A stretch of DNA of 64,000 bases from Massilia sp. 9I. GTDB taxonomy: Bacteria; Pseudomonadota; Gammaproteobacteria; Burkholderiales; Burkholderiaceae_D. Shown here piece after piece: positions 24,958 through 33,465 of this stretch. The notes under the pieces were generated by a model that was not told the origin of the DNA, made no database searches, and worked only from the letters and a program-made list of their open reading frames with translations. The first letter of the stretch is position 1; the number at the start of each line of letters is the position of its first letter. The stretch lies in contig NZ_LR733275.1 in NCBI RefSeq assembly GCF_902506415.1, positions 3,815,856-3,879,855 of the forward strand, read 5' to 3'. Position numbers and translations under genes: made by a program.

Positions 24958-26718
24958 ATGAATGCACCGTACCACCTGCCACTCCAAGAAGCCAGCCGCC
25001 TGGAAACCCTGCGCCAGCTTGAACTGCTCGATACCGCTCCCAGCGAAGCCTTCGACCGCATCACCCGCATGGCCGCACAGCTGTTCCAGCTACCGATTGC
25101 CGCGGTCTCGCTGACGGATACCGACCGCCAGTGGTTCAAGTCGAAGGTGGGCGTCGAGCACAGCACGATCCCGCGCCTGAAGGCGCCCTGCGCGGCGGTG
25201 GCGGACAGCGGCCGCATGCTGGAAGTGCCGGACCTGCTGGAGAGCGAGTGCTTCCGCGACAGTCCGCTGGCCGAGAGCGGGATCCGCTTCTATCTCGGCG
25301 CGCCGCTGGTCACCAAGGCCGGCCACTGCCTGGGGGCGATGTGCGTGCTCGGGACCGAGCCGCGCGCCGTCACCGACGGGGAACGCGCCACGCTGACCGA
25401 CCTGGCGGCGATGGTGATGGCGCAGATCGAGCTGCAGCATGCGCTGGGCCGGATCGATCCGGTCAGCGGCCTGCCCAACCGTAACCAGTTCGTGAGCGAC
25501 GTGCGCGACCTGTCCCTGGTCATGGCCGAGGGCGAGCCCCAGCTGGCGGCCCTGGTCAGCCTCGCCACGCCGGAAGAACTGAGCGACGCCATGCGCGTGA
25601 TGGGCAGCGCCTGGCTCGACGACATCGTGCGCGCCGCGGCGCCGGACCTGCGCCGCCTCGCCGGCGGCGGCAAGGTCTACCACGTCGGTCCCACCCAGTT
25701 CGCCTTCCTGGCGCCGCTCGGCCACTCGCTGGTGCGCTTCAGCGGCCAGCTGATGTCCTGGCTGTCCGAACGCACGCCGATGGGCCAGGCGGCCTTTCTC
25801 ACCACCGCCACCGTGGGCCTCGTGCGCCTCGCGGTCGGCCAGGACGCGCCGCTCGACGTGCTGCGCAACCTGCACAGCGCCGCCCACGATGCGCGCGACG
25901 CCGAGTCCGGCCTGCGCGTGTACTCGGCCGAGCAGGACGCCGCCTACCGCCACCGCTTCTGGCTGATCAGCGAACTGGGACGCGCGCTGGCAGAGCCGGA
26001 AGAACTGCACCTGGTCTTCCAGCCCAAGGTCTCGCTGCGCGACGGCAGCTGCTTCGGCGTGGAAGCCCTGCTGCGCTGGACCCACCCGGAAGCCGGCCCG
26101 ATCGGGCCGGGCGAATTCATGCCGATCGCCGAAACCACCTCGCTGGCGCGCGCCACCACCGAATGGGTGCTGGCCGCCGCGCTGCGCCAGCTGGCGGCCT
26201 GGCATGCCGAGGGCGTGACGCTGCAGGTGGCGGTCAACGTGTCGGCGGTGAACCTGGAAGAACCCGATTTCTGCGAGCGCGTGCTGGATGGCCTGGCGCG
26301 CCACGGACTGGACCCGGCCTGCCTGGCGCTGGAGATGACGGAAAGTGCGCTGATGCGTAAACCACGCGCCGCGCAGGACACCATGGCGCGCCTGGCCGAG
26401 GGCGGAGTCAAGATCGCGATCGACGATTTCGGCACCGGCTACAGCAGCCTGTCCTACCTGCAGGACATGCCGGCCGACGTGGTCAAGATCGACCAGTCTT
26501 TCGTGCGCGGCATGGAGAAGGACGAGCGCACCCATGCGCTGGTGACGACCATGATCAAGCTGTCGCACGACCTCGGCCACCGGGTGGTGGCGGAAGGGGT
26601 GGAGACGGAAGAGGTGGCGGCGCTGCTGCGCGCGGCGGACTGCGACGAGGCGCAGGGTTACTTCTACGGGCGCCCGATGGCGCCGGAGGCGCTGGCCGCC
26701 TGGCTGGCGGCGCGCTGA
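24958..26718 (+). CDS. GAF-GGDEF(degenerate)-EAL cyclic-di-GMP phosphodiesterase
   Basis: 586 residues. GAF domain at about 15-160 (ITRMAAQLFQLPIAAVSLTDTDRQWFKSKVG ... FYLGAPLVTKAGHCLGAMCVLG). Then a GGDEF-like domain with DPVSGLPNRNQFVSDV, but the active-site loop reads VGPTQFAFL instead of GGDEF, so no cyclase activity is expected. The EAL domain keeps the full catalytic set: GVEALLRW, NVSAVNL, EMTES, DDFGTGYSSLSYL, KIDQSFV, EGVETEE, so it should cleave cyclic-di-GMP to pGpG. The degenerate GGDEF may bind GTP as an allosteric site. A GTG at 24934 is a less likely start. The divergent HTH-GAF gene has a related sensor domain. Confidence 0.92.
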   Translation: MNAPYHLPLQEASRLETLRQLELLDTAPSEAFDRITRMAAQLFQLPIAAVSLTDTDRQWFKSKVGVEHSTIPRLKAPCAAVADSGRMLEVPDLLESECFRDSPLAESGIRFYLGAPLVTKAGHCLGAMCVLGTEPRAVTDGERATLTDLAAMVMAQIELQHALGRIDPVSGLPNRNQFVSDVRDLSLVMAEGEPQLAALVSLATPEELSDAMRVMGSAWLDDIVRAAAPDLRRLAGGGKVYHVGPTQFAFLAPLGHSLVRFSGQLMSWLSERTPMGQAAFLTTATVGLVRLAVGQDAPLDVLRNLHSAAHDARDAESGLRVYSAEQDAAYRHRFWLISELGRALAEPEELHLVFQPKVSLRDGSCFGVEALLRWTHPEAGPIGPGEFMPIAETTSLARATTEWVLAAALRQLAAWHAEGVTLQVAVNVSAVNLEEPDFCERVLDGLARHGLDPACLALEMTESALMRKPRAAQDTMARLAEGGVKIAIDDFGTGYSSLSYLQDMPADVVKIDQSFVRGMEKDERTHALVTTMIKLSHDLGHRVVAEGVETEEVAALLRAADCDEAQGYFYGRPMAPEALAAWLAAR

Positions 26719-26724
26719 TGGGCA

Positions 26725-26743
26725 CGGGCGGACGCGCCGCCCG
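26725..26743. other. GC hairpin between convergent genes
   Basis: CGGGCGG and CCGCCCG pair around a 5-base loop in the 33-base gap between the EAL gene and mnmA. There is no U-tract, so a terminator role is only possible. Confidence 0.35.
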
Positions 26744-26751
26744 CTACCAGC

Positions 26752-27855
26752 TTATTCCGCCTTGCTGTCGATGATGCCGCCGCCCAGGCACACGTCGCCG
26801 TCATAGAGCACGGCCGACTGGCCCGGCGTCACCGCCCACTGCGGATCCGTGAAATCGAGCGCGAAGCGCGCCAAGCCGTCGGCGTTCACCGTGCAGGCCA
26901 CGTCGGCCTGGCGATAGCGGGTCTTGGCCGACAGTGCTTTTCCACTGACGGGCGCCTCGCCCGCGACCCAGCTGGCCTGTCCCGCTTCCAGGTGCGGCGA
27001 CAGCAGCCACGGGTGGTCGTGGCCCTGCACGATGTACAGGGTGTTGCTGGCGACGTCCTTGCGCGCCACGAACCACGGCTCGCTGGTGCCGTCCGCATTC
27101 TTGCGCGACTTCAGGCCGCCGATGCCGATGCCCTTGCGCTGGCCCAGGGTATAAAAGGAGAGGCCGATGTGCTCGCCCACGGTTTCGCCGGTGTCGAGTT
27201 TCATCGGGCCCGGCTTGTGCGCTAGGTACCGGTTCAGGAAATCACGGAAGGGACGCTCGCCGATGAAGCAGATCCCGGTCGAGTCCTTCTTCTGCGCGTT
27301 GGGCAGGCCCAGGCGTTCGGCGATCTTGCGCACTTCCGTCTTCGGGATCTCGCCCAGCGGGAACAGCGACTTCGAGAGCTGGGCCTGGTTCAGGCGGTGC
27401 AGGAAGTAGCTCTGGTCCTTGGTGTGGTCGAAGGCTTTGAGCAGTTCGAAGCGGCCGTCGTTCTCGCGCACGCGCGCATAGTGGCCGGTCGCGATCAGGT
27501 CGGCGCCCAGCTTCATCGCATGGTCGAGGAAGGCCTTGAACTTGATCTCGGCGTTGCACAGCACGTCCGGGTTCGGGGTGCGGCCGGCCTGGTACTCGCG
27601 CAGGAATTCCGCGAACACGCGGTCCTTGTATTCGGCGGCGAAGTTGACGGCCTCGATGTCCACGCCGACCACGTCGGCCACGCTGGCCGCGTCGATCCAG
27701 TCCTGGCGGGTCGAGCAGTATTCCGAATCGTCGTCGTCTTCCCAGTTCTTCATGAACAGGCCGATGACTTCGTAGCCCTGTTCCTTCAGCATCCACGCCG
27801 CGACCGAGGAGTCGACACCGCCCGACATCCCGATCACGACTTTTTTCTTGCTCAT
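26752..27855 (-). CDS. mnmA: tRNA-specific 2-thiouridylase
   Basis: 367 residues from [21 protein letters not shown] (E. coli: 368). The PP-loop SGGVDSS binds ATP; the catalytic Cys pair is visible in [11 protein letters not shown] and [13 protein letters not shown]. MnmA puts sulfur on U34 of the tRNAs for Lys, Glu and Gln, taking it from the Tus/IscS relay. [12 protein letters not shown] and [11 protein letters not shown] are also family-typical. The nudJ gene lies 17 bases upstream, an order also found in E. coli, so the two form an operon. The in-frame N-terminal extension overlaps nudJ and was not used. Confidence 0.97.
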   Translation of the reverse strand: MSKKKVVIGMSGGVDSSVAAWMLKEQGYEVIGLFMKNWEDDDDSEYCSTRQDWIDAASVADVVGVDIEAVNFAAEYKDRVFAEFLREYQAGRTPNPDVLCNAEIKFKAFLDHAMKLGADLIATGHYARVRENDGRFELLKAFDHTKDQSYFLHRLNQAQLSKSLFPLGEIPKTEVRKIAERLGLPNAQKKDSTGICFIGERPFRDFLNRYLAHKPGPMKLDTGETVGEHIGLSFYTLGQRKGIGIGGLKSRKNADGTSEPWFVARKDVASNTLYIVQGHDHPWLLSPHLEAGQASWVAGEAPVSGKALSAKTRYRQADVACTVNADGLARFALDFTDPQWAVTPGQSAVLYDGDVCLGGGIIDSKAE

Positions 27856-27872
27856 TTCAGATTCCGTATTCT

Positions 27873-28355
27873 TTAAATCCCGCCTTCGAACACCGAAGGA
27901 TGGGTGTACAGCAGGTGCAGCGGGGTGCGGTGGCCGGCCAGGTAGTCGTCCACGCACTGCAGCACGATCGGGCTGCGGTGGCGGTCGGCCGTGGCTGCGA
28001 TCTCGTCACGCGTCATCCACAGGGTGCGCAGGATGCCGTCGTCGAGCGGCTGGTCCAGCTCGCGGCCGGCGTGGCCGCAGAAGGTGAAGCGCAGGTAGGT
28101 AACGTCGGTGCCGCGCGATTTCGAATGGTAGCGCGACATGTACATCCCCACCAGCGCGGTCGGGATGAATTCGTGTGCGGTTTCTTCAAGCGATTCACGG
28201 ATGACCGCCTGCTCGAGCGACTCGTGGGGATCGAGGTGCCCGGCCGGCTGGTTCAGCTTCACGCCTTCGCTCGTCTCTTCCTCGATCAGCAGGAAACGTC
28301 CATCGCGCTCGATGATCGCGGCGACGGTCACGGATGGTTTGAAGATATCGGTCAT
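27873..28355 (-). CDS. nudJ: NUDIX hydrolase, NudJ-type
   Basis: 160 residues. The Nudix box reads [20 protein letters not shown] followed by TAHEF: the G, E, RE and EE positions are kept, with Ala replacing the usual Gly after EEx. NudJ hydrolyses pyrophosphates such as HMP-PP and nucleoside tri/diphosphates. The context, just before mnmA as in enterics, backs NudJ over other Nudix types. The start [31 protein letters not shown] fits the family. Confidence 0.88.
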   Translation of the reverse strand: MTDIFKPSVTVAAIIERDGRFLLIEEETSEGVKLNQPAGHLDPHESLEQAVIRESLEETAHEFIPTALVGMYMSRYHSKSRGTDVTYLRFTFCGHAGRELDQPLDDGILRTLWMTRDEIAATADRHRSPIVLQCVDDYLAGHRTPLHLLYTHPSVFEGGI

Positions 28356-28570
28356 GCGCGTCCTTGAAAATGAGCCGGTATTCTACCTTGACAGCGGGCA
28401 CCTCTGCTCATCCATGCCCACTCCAGTGCGCTTGCCTGTCGTTAAATGGCCTTGATTCATTGCAAACAATGCATCTGTGACGCTGGTGGCTTTGCCGCGT
28501 TTTCGCCACAATCGAATATTGATTTTTTAGTATTTGTTGTCGAGCAATTGCCGTAATTACATGGTAGATT

Positions 28571-28588
28571 GTGGACAGATGTGTCCAC
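28571..28588 (+). promoter_or_regulatory. Dyad just before pntAA
   Basis: GTGGACA (28571-28577) and TGTCCAC (28582-28588) are perfect inverted arms around GATG. It sits five bases before the CGGAGGG ribosome site of pntAA. It may be an operator or a leader hairpin; the 248-base gap before it shows no other clear signal apart from AT-rich DNA at 28510-28560. Confidence 0.4.
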
Positions 28589-28603
28589 TGAACGGAGGGA
28601 TTC

Positions 28604-29716
28604 ATGAGAATTGGCATACCGGCCGAGACAAGGCCGGGCGAGACCCGCGTCGCTGCAACTCCCGAAACCGTCAAGAAACTGGCTGCGAAGCACGAGATCC
28701 TGGTCGAAGCCGGGGCCGGCGTGCGCGCTTCCTACCCCGACGCCGCGTATGAGGCGGCCGGCGCCACCATCGTCGACGGCGCCAGTGCGCTCGGGGCCGA
28801 CATGGTGCTCAAGGTGCGCAGTCCCGATGGCGCCGAGCGCTCGCGCATGCGGCCCGGCAGCGTCCTGGTCGGCATGCTGAACCCCTTCGATACCGAAAAC
28901 CTGGCCGCCCTGGCCGGCGCTGGCCTGACCGCGTTTGCCCTGGAAGCCGCGCCGCGCATCACGCGCGCGCAGTCGATGGACGTGCTGTCCAGCCAGGCCA
29001 ACATCGCCGGCTACAAGGCCGTGCTGCTGGCCGCGAACACCTACGGACGCTTCATGCCGATGCTGATGACGGCGGCCGGCACGGTCAAGGCCGCGCGTGT
29101 GCTGATCATGGGCGTCGGCGTGGCCGGCCTGCAGGCGATTGCCACCGCCAAGCGTCTGGGGGCCGTGATCGAAGCTTCCGACGTGCGCCCGCCGGTGAAG
29201 GAACAGGTGGAGTCGCTCGGCGCCAAGTTCATCGACGTGCCCTACGAGACCGACGAGGAGCGCGAGATCGCCAAGGGCGTGGGCGGCTACGCGCGCCCGA
29301 TGCCGGCCGCGTGGATGCAGCGCCAGGCGGCGCTGGTGCACGAGCGCGCCAAGCAGGCCGACATCATCATCACCACCGCCCTGATCCCGGGGCGCCAGGC
29401 GCCAATCCTGATCCGCGAAGAGACGGTCAAGGCAATGAAGCCGGGCTCGGTGATCGTCGACATGGCGATCGAACAGGGCGGCAACTGCCCGCTGACGGAA
29501 CTGGGCCACACCGTGATCAAGCACGGGGTGCACATCATCGGCGAGCCGAACCTGGCGTCCCTGGTGCCGGCCGACGCCTCGGCCCTGTACGCGCGCAACG
29601 TGCTGGACTTCCTCAAGCTGGTGATCGACAAGGAAGACAGGCTCGTGATCGACCGCGAGGACGAGATCGTGCGCGCCACGCTGGTGTGCGCGGACGGCGC
29701 GGTGCTCAGGACATAA
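28604..29716 (+). CDS. pntAA: NAD(P) transhydrogenase subunit alpha 1 (NAD-binding)
   Basis: 370 residues, [27 protein letters not shown] at the start, as in alanine dehydrogenase / PntA domain I. The Rossmann motif [31 protein letters not shown] binds NAD(H); the segment [42 protein letters not shown] fits the mobile-loop region. It forms the soluble dI part that transfers hydride between NADH and NADP+ at the expense of the proton gradient. GGAGGG precedes the start. The alpha subunit is split into two proteins here, as in Rhodospirillum rubrum, not fused as in E. coli. Confidence 0.95.
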   Translation: MRIGIPAETRPGETRVAATPETVKKLAAKHEILVEAGAGVRASYPDAAYEAAGATIVDGASALGADMVLKVRSPDGAERSRMRPGSVLVGMLNPFDTENLAALAGAGLTAFALEAAPRITRAQSMDVLSSQANIAGYKAVLLAANTYGRFMPMLMTAAGTVKAARVLIMGVGVAGLQAIATAKRLGAVIEASDVRPPVKEQVESLGAKFIDVPYETDEEREIAKGVGGYARPMPAAWMQRQAALVHERAKQADIIITTALIPGRQAPILIREETVKAMKPGSVIVDMAIEQGGNCPLTELGHTVIKHGVHIIGEPNLASLVPADASALYARNVLDFLKLVIDKEDRLVIDREDEIVRATLVCADGAVLRT

Positions 29717-29738
29717 AAACGGAGACGAGGAGCGAAGC

Positions 29739-30080
29739 ATGGATATCAGCCACACCATCATCAACCTGATCATCTTCGTACTGGCGATCTACGTCGGCTA
29801 CCACGTGGTCTGGAACGTCACCCCCGCGCTGCACACGCCGCTGATGGCGGTGACCAACGCGATCTCGGCCATCATCATCGTCGGCGCCATGCTGGCCGCC
29901 GGCCTGACCGAAGGCCTGGCCGGGCAGGTATCCGGCACCCTGGCGGTGGCGCTGGCCGCGGTGAACGTCTTCGGCGGCTTCATGGTCACGCGCCGCATGC
30001 TCGAGATGTTCAAGAAGAAGGAGCCGAAGCGCCCGGGCGAGGCGGCCGCGAAAGCGACTGGCGCGGAGGAGCGGGCATGA
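29739..30080 (+). CDS. pntAB: NAD(P) transhydrogenase subunit alpha 2 (membrane)
   Basis: 113 residues with three to four membrane helices ([60 protein letters not shown]). [14 protein letters not shown] is the signature of the PntA membrane domain and sits close to the proton path. The charged tail is longer than in some homologues. It starts 22 bases after pntAA and overlaps pntB by four bases, so the three subunits are made from one transcript. Confidence 0.95.
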   Translation: MDISHTIINLIIFVLAIYVGYHVVWNVTPALHTPLMAVTNAISAIIIVGAMLAAGLTEGLAGQVSGTLAVALAAVNVFGGFMVTRRMLEMFKKKEPKRPGEAAAKATGAEERA

Positions 30081-31534
30081 ACTTCATCAGCATGAACGTC
30101 GTGACGCTGCTCTACCTGGTGGCGTCGGTCTGCTTCATCCAGGCCCTGAAAGGCCTGTCCTCGCCGTCGACGGCGCGCATCGGGAACACCTTCGGCATGG
30201 CCGGCATGGCGATCGCGGTCGTCACCACCATCGCCCTGATGTTCAAGCTGCAGGCGGAACTGGCCACCGGCAGCGGCATGGGTTTCAGCCTGGTGCTGCT
30301 GGGCGTGGTAGTGGGCGGCGCGATCGGCGCGGTGGCGGCGAAGAAGGTCGAGATGACCAAGATGCCGGAGCTGGTGGCCGCGATGCACTCGCTGATCGGC
30401 CTGGCCGCGGTGTGCATCGCGATCGCCGCGGTGTCCGAGCCCTGGGCCTTCAACATCGCCGAGCGCGGCGGCGCACTGCCTTTCGGGAACCGGCTCGAAC
30501 TGTTCATCGGCACCTTTGTGGGCGCGGTGACCTTTTCGGGTTCGGTGATCGCCTTCGGCAAGCTGTCGGGCAAATACAAATTCCGCCTGTTCCAGGGCGC
30601 ACCGGTGCGCTTCGCCGGGCAGCACATCCTCAACCTGGTATTGGCGATCGCGATCATCGCGCTGGGGCTGGTGTTCTGCTTCTCGGATGACGTGGCGCCC
30701 GCGTGGACGCCCTTCATCATCATGGCCGCGCTGTCCTTCCTGCTGGGCGTCCTGATCATCATCCCGATCGGCGGCGCCGACATGCCGGTGGTGGTGTCGA
30801 TGCTGAACTCTTACTCGGGCTGGGCGGCGGCCGGCATCGGCTTCTCGCTGAACAACTCAATGCTGATCATCGCCGGCTCGCTGGTGGGATCGAGCGGCGC
30901 GATCCTTTCGTACATCATGTGCAAGGCGATGAACCGCTCCTTCTTCAACGTGATCCTGGGCGGCTTCGGCGGCGAGGCTTCCGTGGATGACGGCGCCGCG
31001 AAAGAGCAGCGCCCGGTGAAGTCCGGCTCGGCCGACGACGCCGCCTTCATCCTGCAGAATGCGGAATCCGTGATCATCGTCCCCGGCTACGGCCTGGCGG
31101 TGGCGCGCGCCCAGCACTCGGTGAAGGAACTGGTCGACAAGCTGACCGAGCACGGCGTGCAGGTGCGCTACGCGATCCACCCGGTAGCGGGACGCATGCC
31201 CGGCCACATGAACGTGCTCCTGGCAGAGGCCGAGGTGCCGTATGACCAGGTGGTCGAAATGGAAGACATCAACGGCGAATTCGGCCAGACCGACGTGGTG
31301 CTGGTGCTGGGTGCGAACGACGTGGTGAACCCGGCCGCGAAGGACCCGAAATCCCCGATCGCCGGCATGCCCATCCTCGAGGCCTACAAGGCAAAAAGCA
31401 TCATCGTCAACAAGCGCTCGATGGCCTCTGGCTACGCCGGCCTGGACAACGACCTGTTCTACCAGCCGAACACGATGATGGTCTTCGGTGACGCCAAGAA
31501 GGTGATCGAATCGATGGTCAAGGCCGTCGAGTAA
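30077..31534 (+). CDS. pntB: NAD(P) transhydrogenase subunit beta
   Basis: 485 residues. The N-terminal half holds about eight or nine membrane helices, including [15 protein letters not shown], whose His lies in the proton channel of the family. The C-terminal NADP(H)-binding domain has [66 protein letters not shown] and [19 protein letters not shown], all characteristic. The ATGA overlap with pntAB indicates coupling. Directly past the stop codon the 112-bp palindromic repeats begin; no conventional terminator is seen, so the first repeat hairpin may end the transcript. Confidence 0.97.
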   Translation: MNFISMNVVTLLYLVASVCFIQALKGLSSPSTARIGNTFGMAGMAIAVVTTIALMFKLQAELATGSGMGFSLVLLGVVVGGAIGAVAAKKVEMTKMPELVAAMHSLIGLAAVCIAIAAVSEPWAFNIAERGGALPFGNRLELFIGTFVGAVTFSGSVIAFGKLSGKYKFRLFQGAPVRFAGQHILNLVLAIAIIALGLVFCFSDDVAPAWTPFIIMAALSFLLGVLIIIPIGGADMPVVVSMLNSYSGWAAAGIGFSLNNSMLIIAGSLVGSSGAILSYIMCKAMNRSFFNVILGGFGGEASVDDGAAKEQRPVKSGSADDAAFILQNAESVIIVPGYGLAVARAQHSVKELVDKLTEHGVQVRYAIHPVAGRMPGHMNVLLAEAEVPYDQVVEMEDINGEFGQTDVVLVLGANDVVNPAAKDPKSPIAGMPILEAYKAKSIIVNKRSMASGYAGLDNDLFYQPNTMMVFGDAKKVIESMVKAVE

Positions 31535-31546
31535 TCAAGTTAAATG

Positions 31547-31658
31547 GGGTCAGAGTCGAATTATTCGCCAAGTGATCCAACGATCAGTCGCGCTTGCATG
31601 AAACAGGGCGCCTCCTCAACTGATCCAGGATTCTTGGCCAATAATTCGACTCTGACCC
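31547..31658 (+). repeat. 112-bp palindromic element, copy 1
   Basis: Begins GGGTCAGAGTCGAATTATT and ends with the inverse of the same 19 bases; pairing continues through GCCAAG after one mismatch, giving 25 of 26 matched end bases. It starts 12 bases after the pntB stop. The interior (GATCC-rich, with GGCGCCTCCTCAACTGATCC) is closely shared with copy 2. Confidence 0.9.
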
Positions 31659-31693
31659 TATTTATCCATCGATGGATCAATTGATCCGAGCTA

Positions 31694-31805
31694 GGGTCAG
31701 AGTCGAATTGTTTGCCAATTGATCCGACGATCAGTCGCCGCTTCAAGAAACATGGCGCCTCCTCAACTGATCCGAAATTCTTGGCCAATAATTCGACTCT
31801 GACCC
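31694..31805 (+). repeat. 112-bp palindromic element, copy 2
   Basis: Same length and orientation as copy 1, 35 bases further on. Ends GGGTCAGAGTCGAATTGTT and its near inverse; flanked by TA on both sides. Its right end lies 10 bases before the start codon of the small gene. Confidence 0.9.
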
Positions 31806-31815
31806 TATTTATTCA

Positions 31816-32040
31816 ATGATGGATGAACTGCGCTTCAAGGTGTTTGGCAAGCTCATTGTGATCCGGGGCAAGCCAGGATTCTGGCTTGCCTTCTATCCAG
31901 GCAACGACGGGACACGCCGTCCCGCCGATTTCATCGTCCCTCCTGATATAAGCGAAGACGGCTTGGCTGAATATCTGGCCGACCTGTTCCACGAAGACGC
32001 TACGCCCAAACGAAACACCGTCGAGCGCCTCGCTCCCTAA
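31816..32040 (+). CDS. Small conserved-looking protein between repeat pairs, function unknown
   Basis: 74 residues; the ATG at 31816 or the next codon (31819) may start it. The sequence (LRFKVFGKLIVIRGKPGFWLAFYPG, RRPADFIVPPDISEDGLAEYLADLFHEDA) has an orderly alternation of hydrophobic and charged residues and does not look like random ORF. It resembles small proteins of proteobacteria that I recall as DUF7661, but this is uncertain. There is no Shine-Dalgarno: only TATTTATTCA separates it from repeat copy 2, and the stop codon is three bases before copy 3. It is less GC-rich than its neighbours. Expression by read-through from pntB or from a promoter in the repeat is possible. No function can be assigned. 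Confidence 0.65.
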   Translation: MMDELRFKVFGKLIVIRGKPGFWLAFYPGNDGTRRPADFIVPPDISEDGLAEYLADLFHEDATPKRNTVERLAP

Positions 32041-32043
32041 TGA

Positions 32044-32155
32044 GGGTCAGAGTCAAATTGTTGACCAATTGATCGATCGATCTGGCGCGCAGCCATGAAA
32101 AATGGCGCGTGGTCGGTTGTTTCAGGGTTCTTGGCAAATAATTCGACACTGACCC
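32044..32155 (+). repeat. 112-bp palindromic element, copy 3
   Basis: Same length and orientation; ends GGGTCAGAGTCAAATTGTT and, on the right, a copy with one changed base in GTGTC. The interior is diverged but can be aligned to copies 1 and 2 (for example GGCGCG against GGCGCC, and TTCTTGGC near the right end). Confidence 0.88.
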
Positions 32156-32192
32156 TAATTGGATTGGGTGAGGTTTCTGGTCTGGAAAATTA

Positions 32193-32304
32193 GGGTCAGA
32201 GTCGAATTGTTGGGCTTGATCTTCGGGTCAATTGGTTCGGATTACGATCAATTGATCATGGCCAGATGATCTGAGGATCTTGGCGAATAATTCGACTCTG
32301 ACCC
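32193..32304 (+). repeat. 112-bp palindromic element, copy 4
   Basis: Same length; both 16-base ends GGGTCAGAGTCGAATT are intact, while the middle is strongly diverged. TCTTGGCGAATAATTCGA near the right end gives the same orientation as the others. It follows copy 3 after 37 bases and ends 12 bases before the ubiH stop codon. Confidence 0.88.
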
Positions 32305-32316
32305 CAATTGTTGGGA

Positions 32317-33465
32317 TTAGCGGCGGCCGAACATCATCAGGTCGGCGAGGAGCAGGCGGGCGGGTTTGACGAGGTCGAGGGCTGCGAGGGACAGGCCCAG
32401 CAGAGGCTGGAGTGGGCCGCCGCCGATGAAGGCGCGTGCCATGGTGTCGGTTAGGCTGATGGTCAGGCGGCGGTCGTTCGCGCGTTCGCTCATGAAGGCG
32501 TCGACGGCTTCCGGTCCGGCGCCGCGGGCGAACTGGCGCGCCAGCACGGTGGCGTCGCGCAGGCCGAGGTTCAGGCCCTGGCCGGCCACCGGGTGCAGGG
32601 TTTGGGCGGCGTTGCCGATGGCGACCGTGCGGGCCGTTGCGCGCGCTTCGGCGTTCAGGCCCAAGGGGAAGGCGACGCGAGGGGAGGCCGACGTGAATTT
32701 GCCGAGGCGGGCGCCGAAGGCGTCGCCCAGCGCGACAAGGAAGGCGTCGTCGTCGAGCATCTGGATGCTTGTCGCGCGCTCGGGCGTCATGCACCACACC
32801 AGGGCGTACTGGTGGCCGTCGCCGCCGTCCTGCGGCAGCAGGGCCAGCGGGCCTTCGTCGGTGAAGCGCTCGAAAGCGCGGTGTGCGATCGGTTCGCTCA
32901 CGCTCACGCGCGCGATCAGGGCGGTCTGGCCGTAGTCGCGCTGCTGGGCCTTGCTGTCCTGCTGGCCGAAGACGCCGCCCTCGGCTTGTACCGCCACCTG
33001 CGCGAATACGCTGCGGCCGTCGTCCAGGCGCAGGTGTACGCCATCGGCTTGTTCATCGAAGGAATCGACGCGCGCGGGACGCAGGGTCTGCACGCCGGCC
33101 TTGTCGCAGGCGCGCGCCAGCGCGTCCACCACGTCGCCATAGCGTGCAACGTAGCCCAGCGCCGGCAGCTTGTGCTCGGCGCGGTCCATCAGGCTGCGGC
33201 CCAGCTGGCCGCGGCGCGAGACGTGGATCTCGTGGATCGGCGTCGCCGGCAGCGGCCAGGCCCGCACTTCTTCCAGTAGCTGCACGCTGCCCCAGGACAG
33301 GGCGATCGAGCGCGGGTCCGTGATCGCCTGGCCCAGCGACTTGCCGTCGATGAGGGCGATACGTTTGCCATCGATGCCGCGGCGCGCCAGGTGCGCCGCC
33401 AGCGCCAGGCCGACCGGGCCCGCGCCGCAGATCGCCACATCGACATCCAGCACTTCGCCCGCCAT
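32317..33465 (-). CDS. UbiH/UbiF family FAD-dependent ubiquinone hydroxylase
   Basis: 382 residues. FAD motifs are all present: DVAICGAGPVGLALAAHLARRG (GxGxxG), a central DGVHLRLDDGRSVFAQVAVQAEGG, and the C-terminal VAIGNAAQTLHPVAGQGLNLGLRDATVLA (GD/GN and the ribityl-binding segment). These enzymes add a hydroxyl to the quinone ring in ubiquinone synthesis. UbiH, UbiI and UbiF cannot be told apart by eye; in related genomes the gene after pepP is usually called ubiH. The start codon overlaps the pepP stop by one base, so it is the last gene of the amgK-murU-pepP operon. Confidence 0.9.
   Translation of the reverse strand: MAGEVLDVDVAICGAGPVGLALAAHLARRGIDGKRIALIDGKSLGQAITDPRSIALSWGSVQLLEEVRAWPLPATPIHEIHVSRRGQLGRSLMDRAEHKLPALGYVARYGDVVDALARACDKAGVQTLRPARVDSFDEQADGVHLRLDDGRSVFAQVAVQAEGGVFGQQDSKAQQRDYGQTALIARVSVSEPIAHRAFERFTDEGPLALLPQDGGDGHQYALVWCMTPERATSIQMLDDDAFLVALGDAFGARLGKFTSASPRVAFPLGLNAEARATARTVAIGNAAQTLHPVAGQGLNLGLRDATVLARQFARGAGPEAVDAFMSERANDRRLTISLTDTMARAFIGGGPLQPLLGLSLAALDLVKPARLLLADLMMFGRR

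Noticed and set aside
21991..28511. The 15-mer GCGTTTTCGCCACAA occurring at 21991-22005 and 28497-28511, each 80-95 bases before a gene
   Set aside because: One or two shared 15-mers are expected by chance in 64 kb, and the flanks do not match.
31561..31788. A 75-codon minus-strand frame across repeat copies 1 and 2
   Set aside because: Its internal duplication (SVEEAPCF twice) comes only from the two repeat copies. No start signal.
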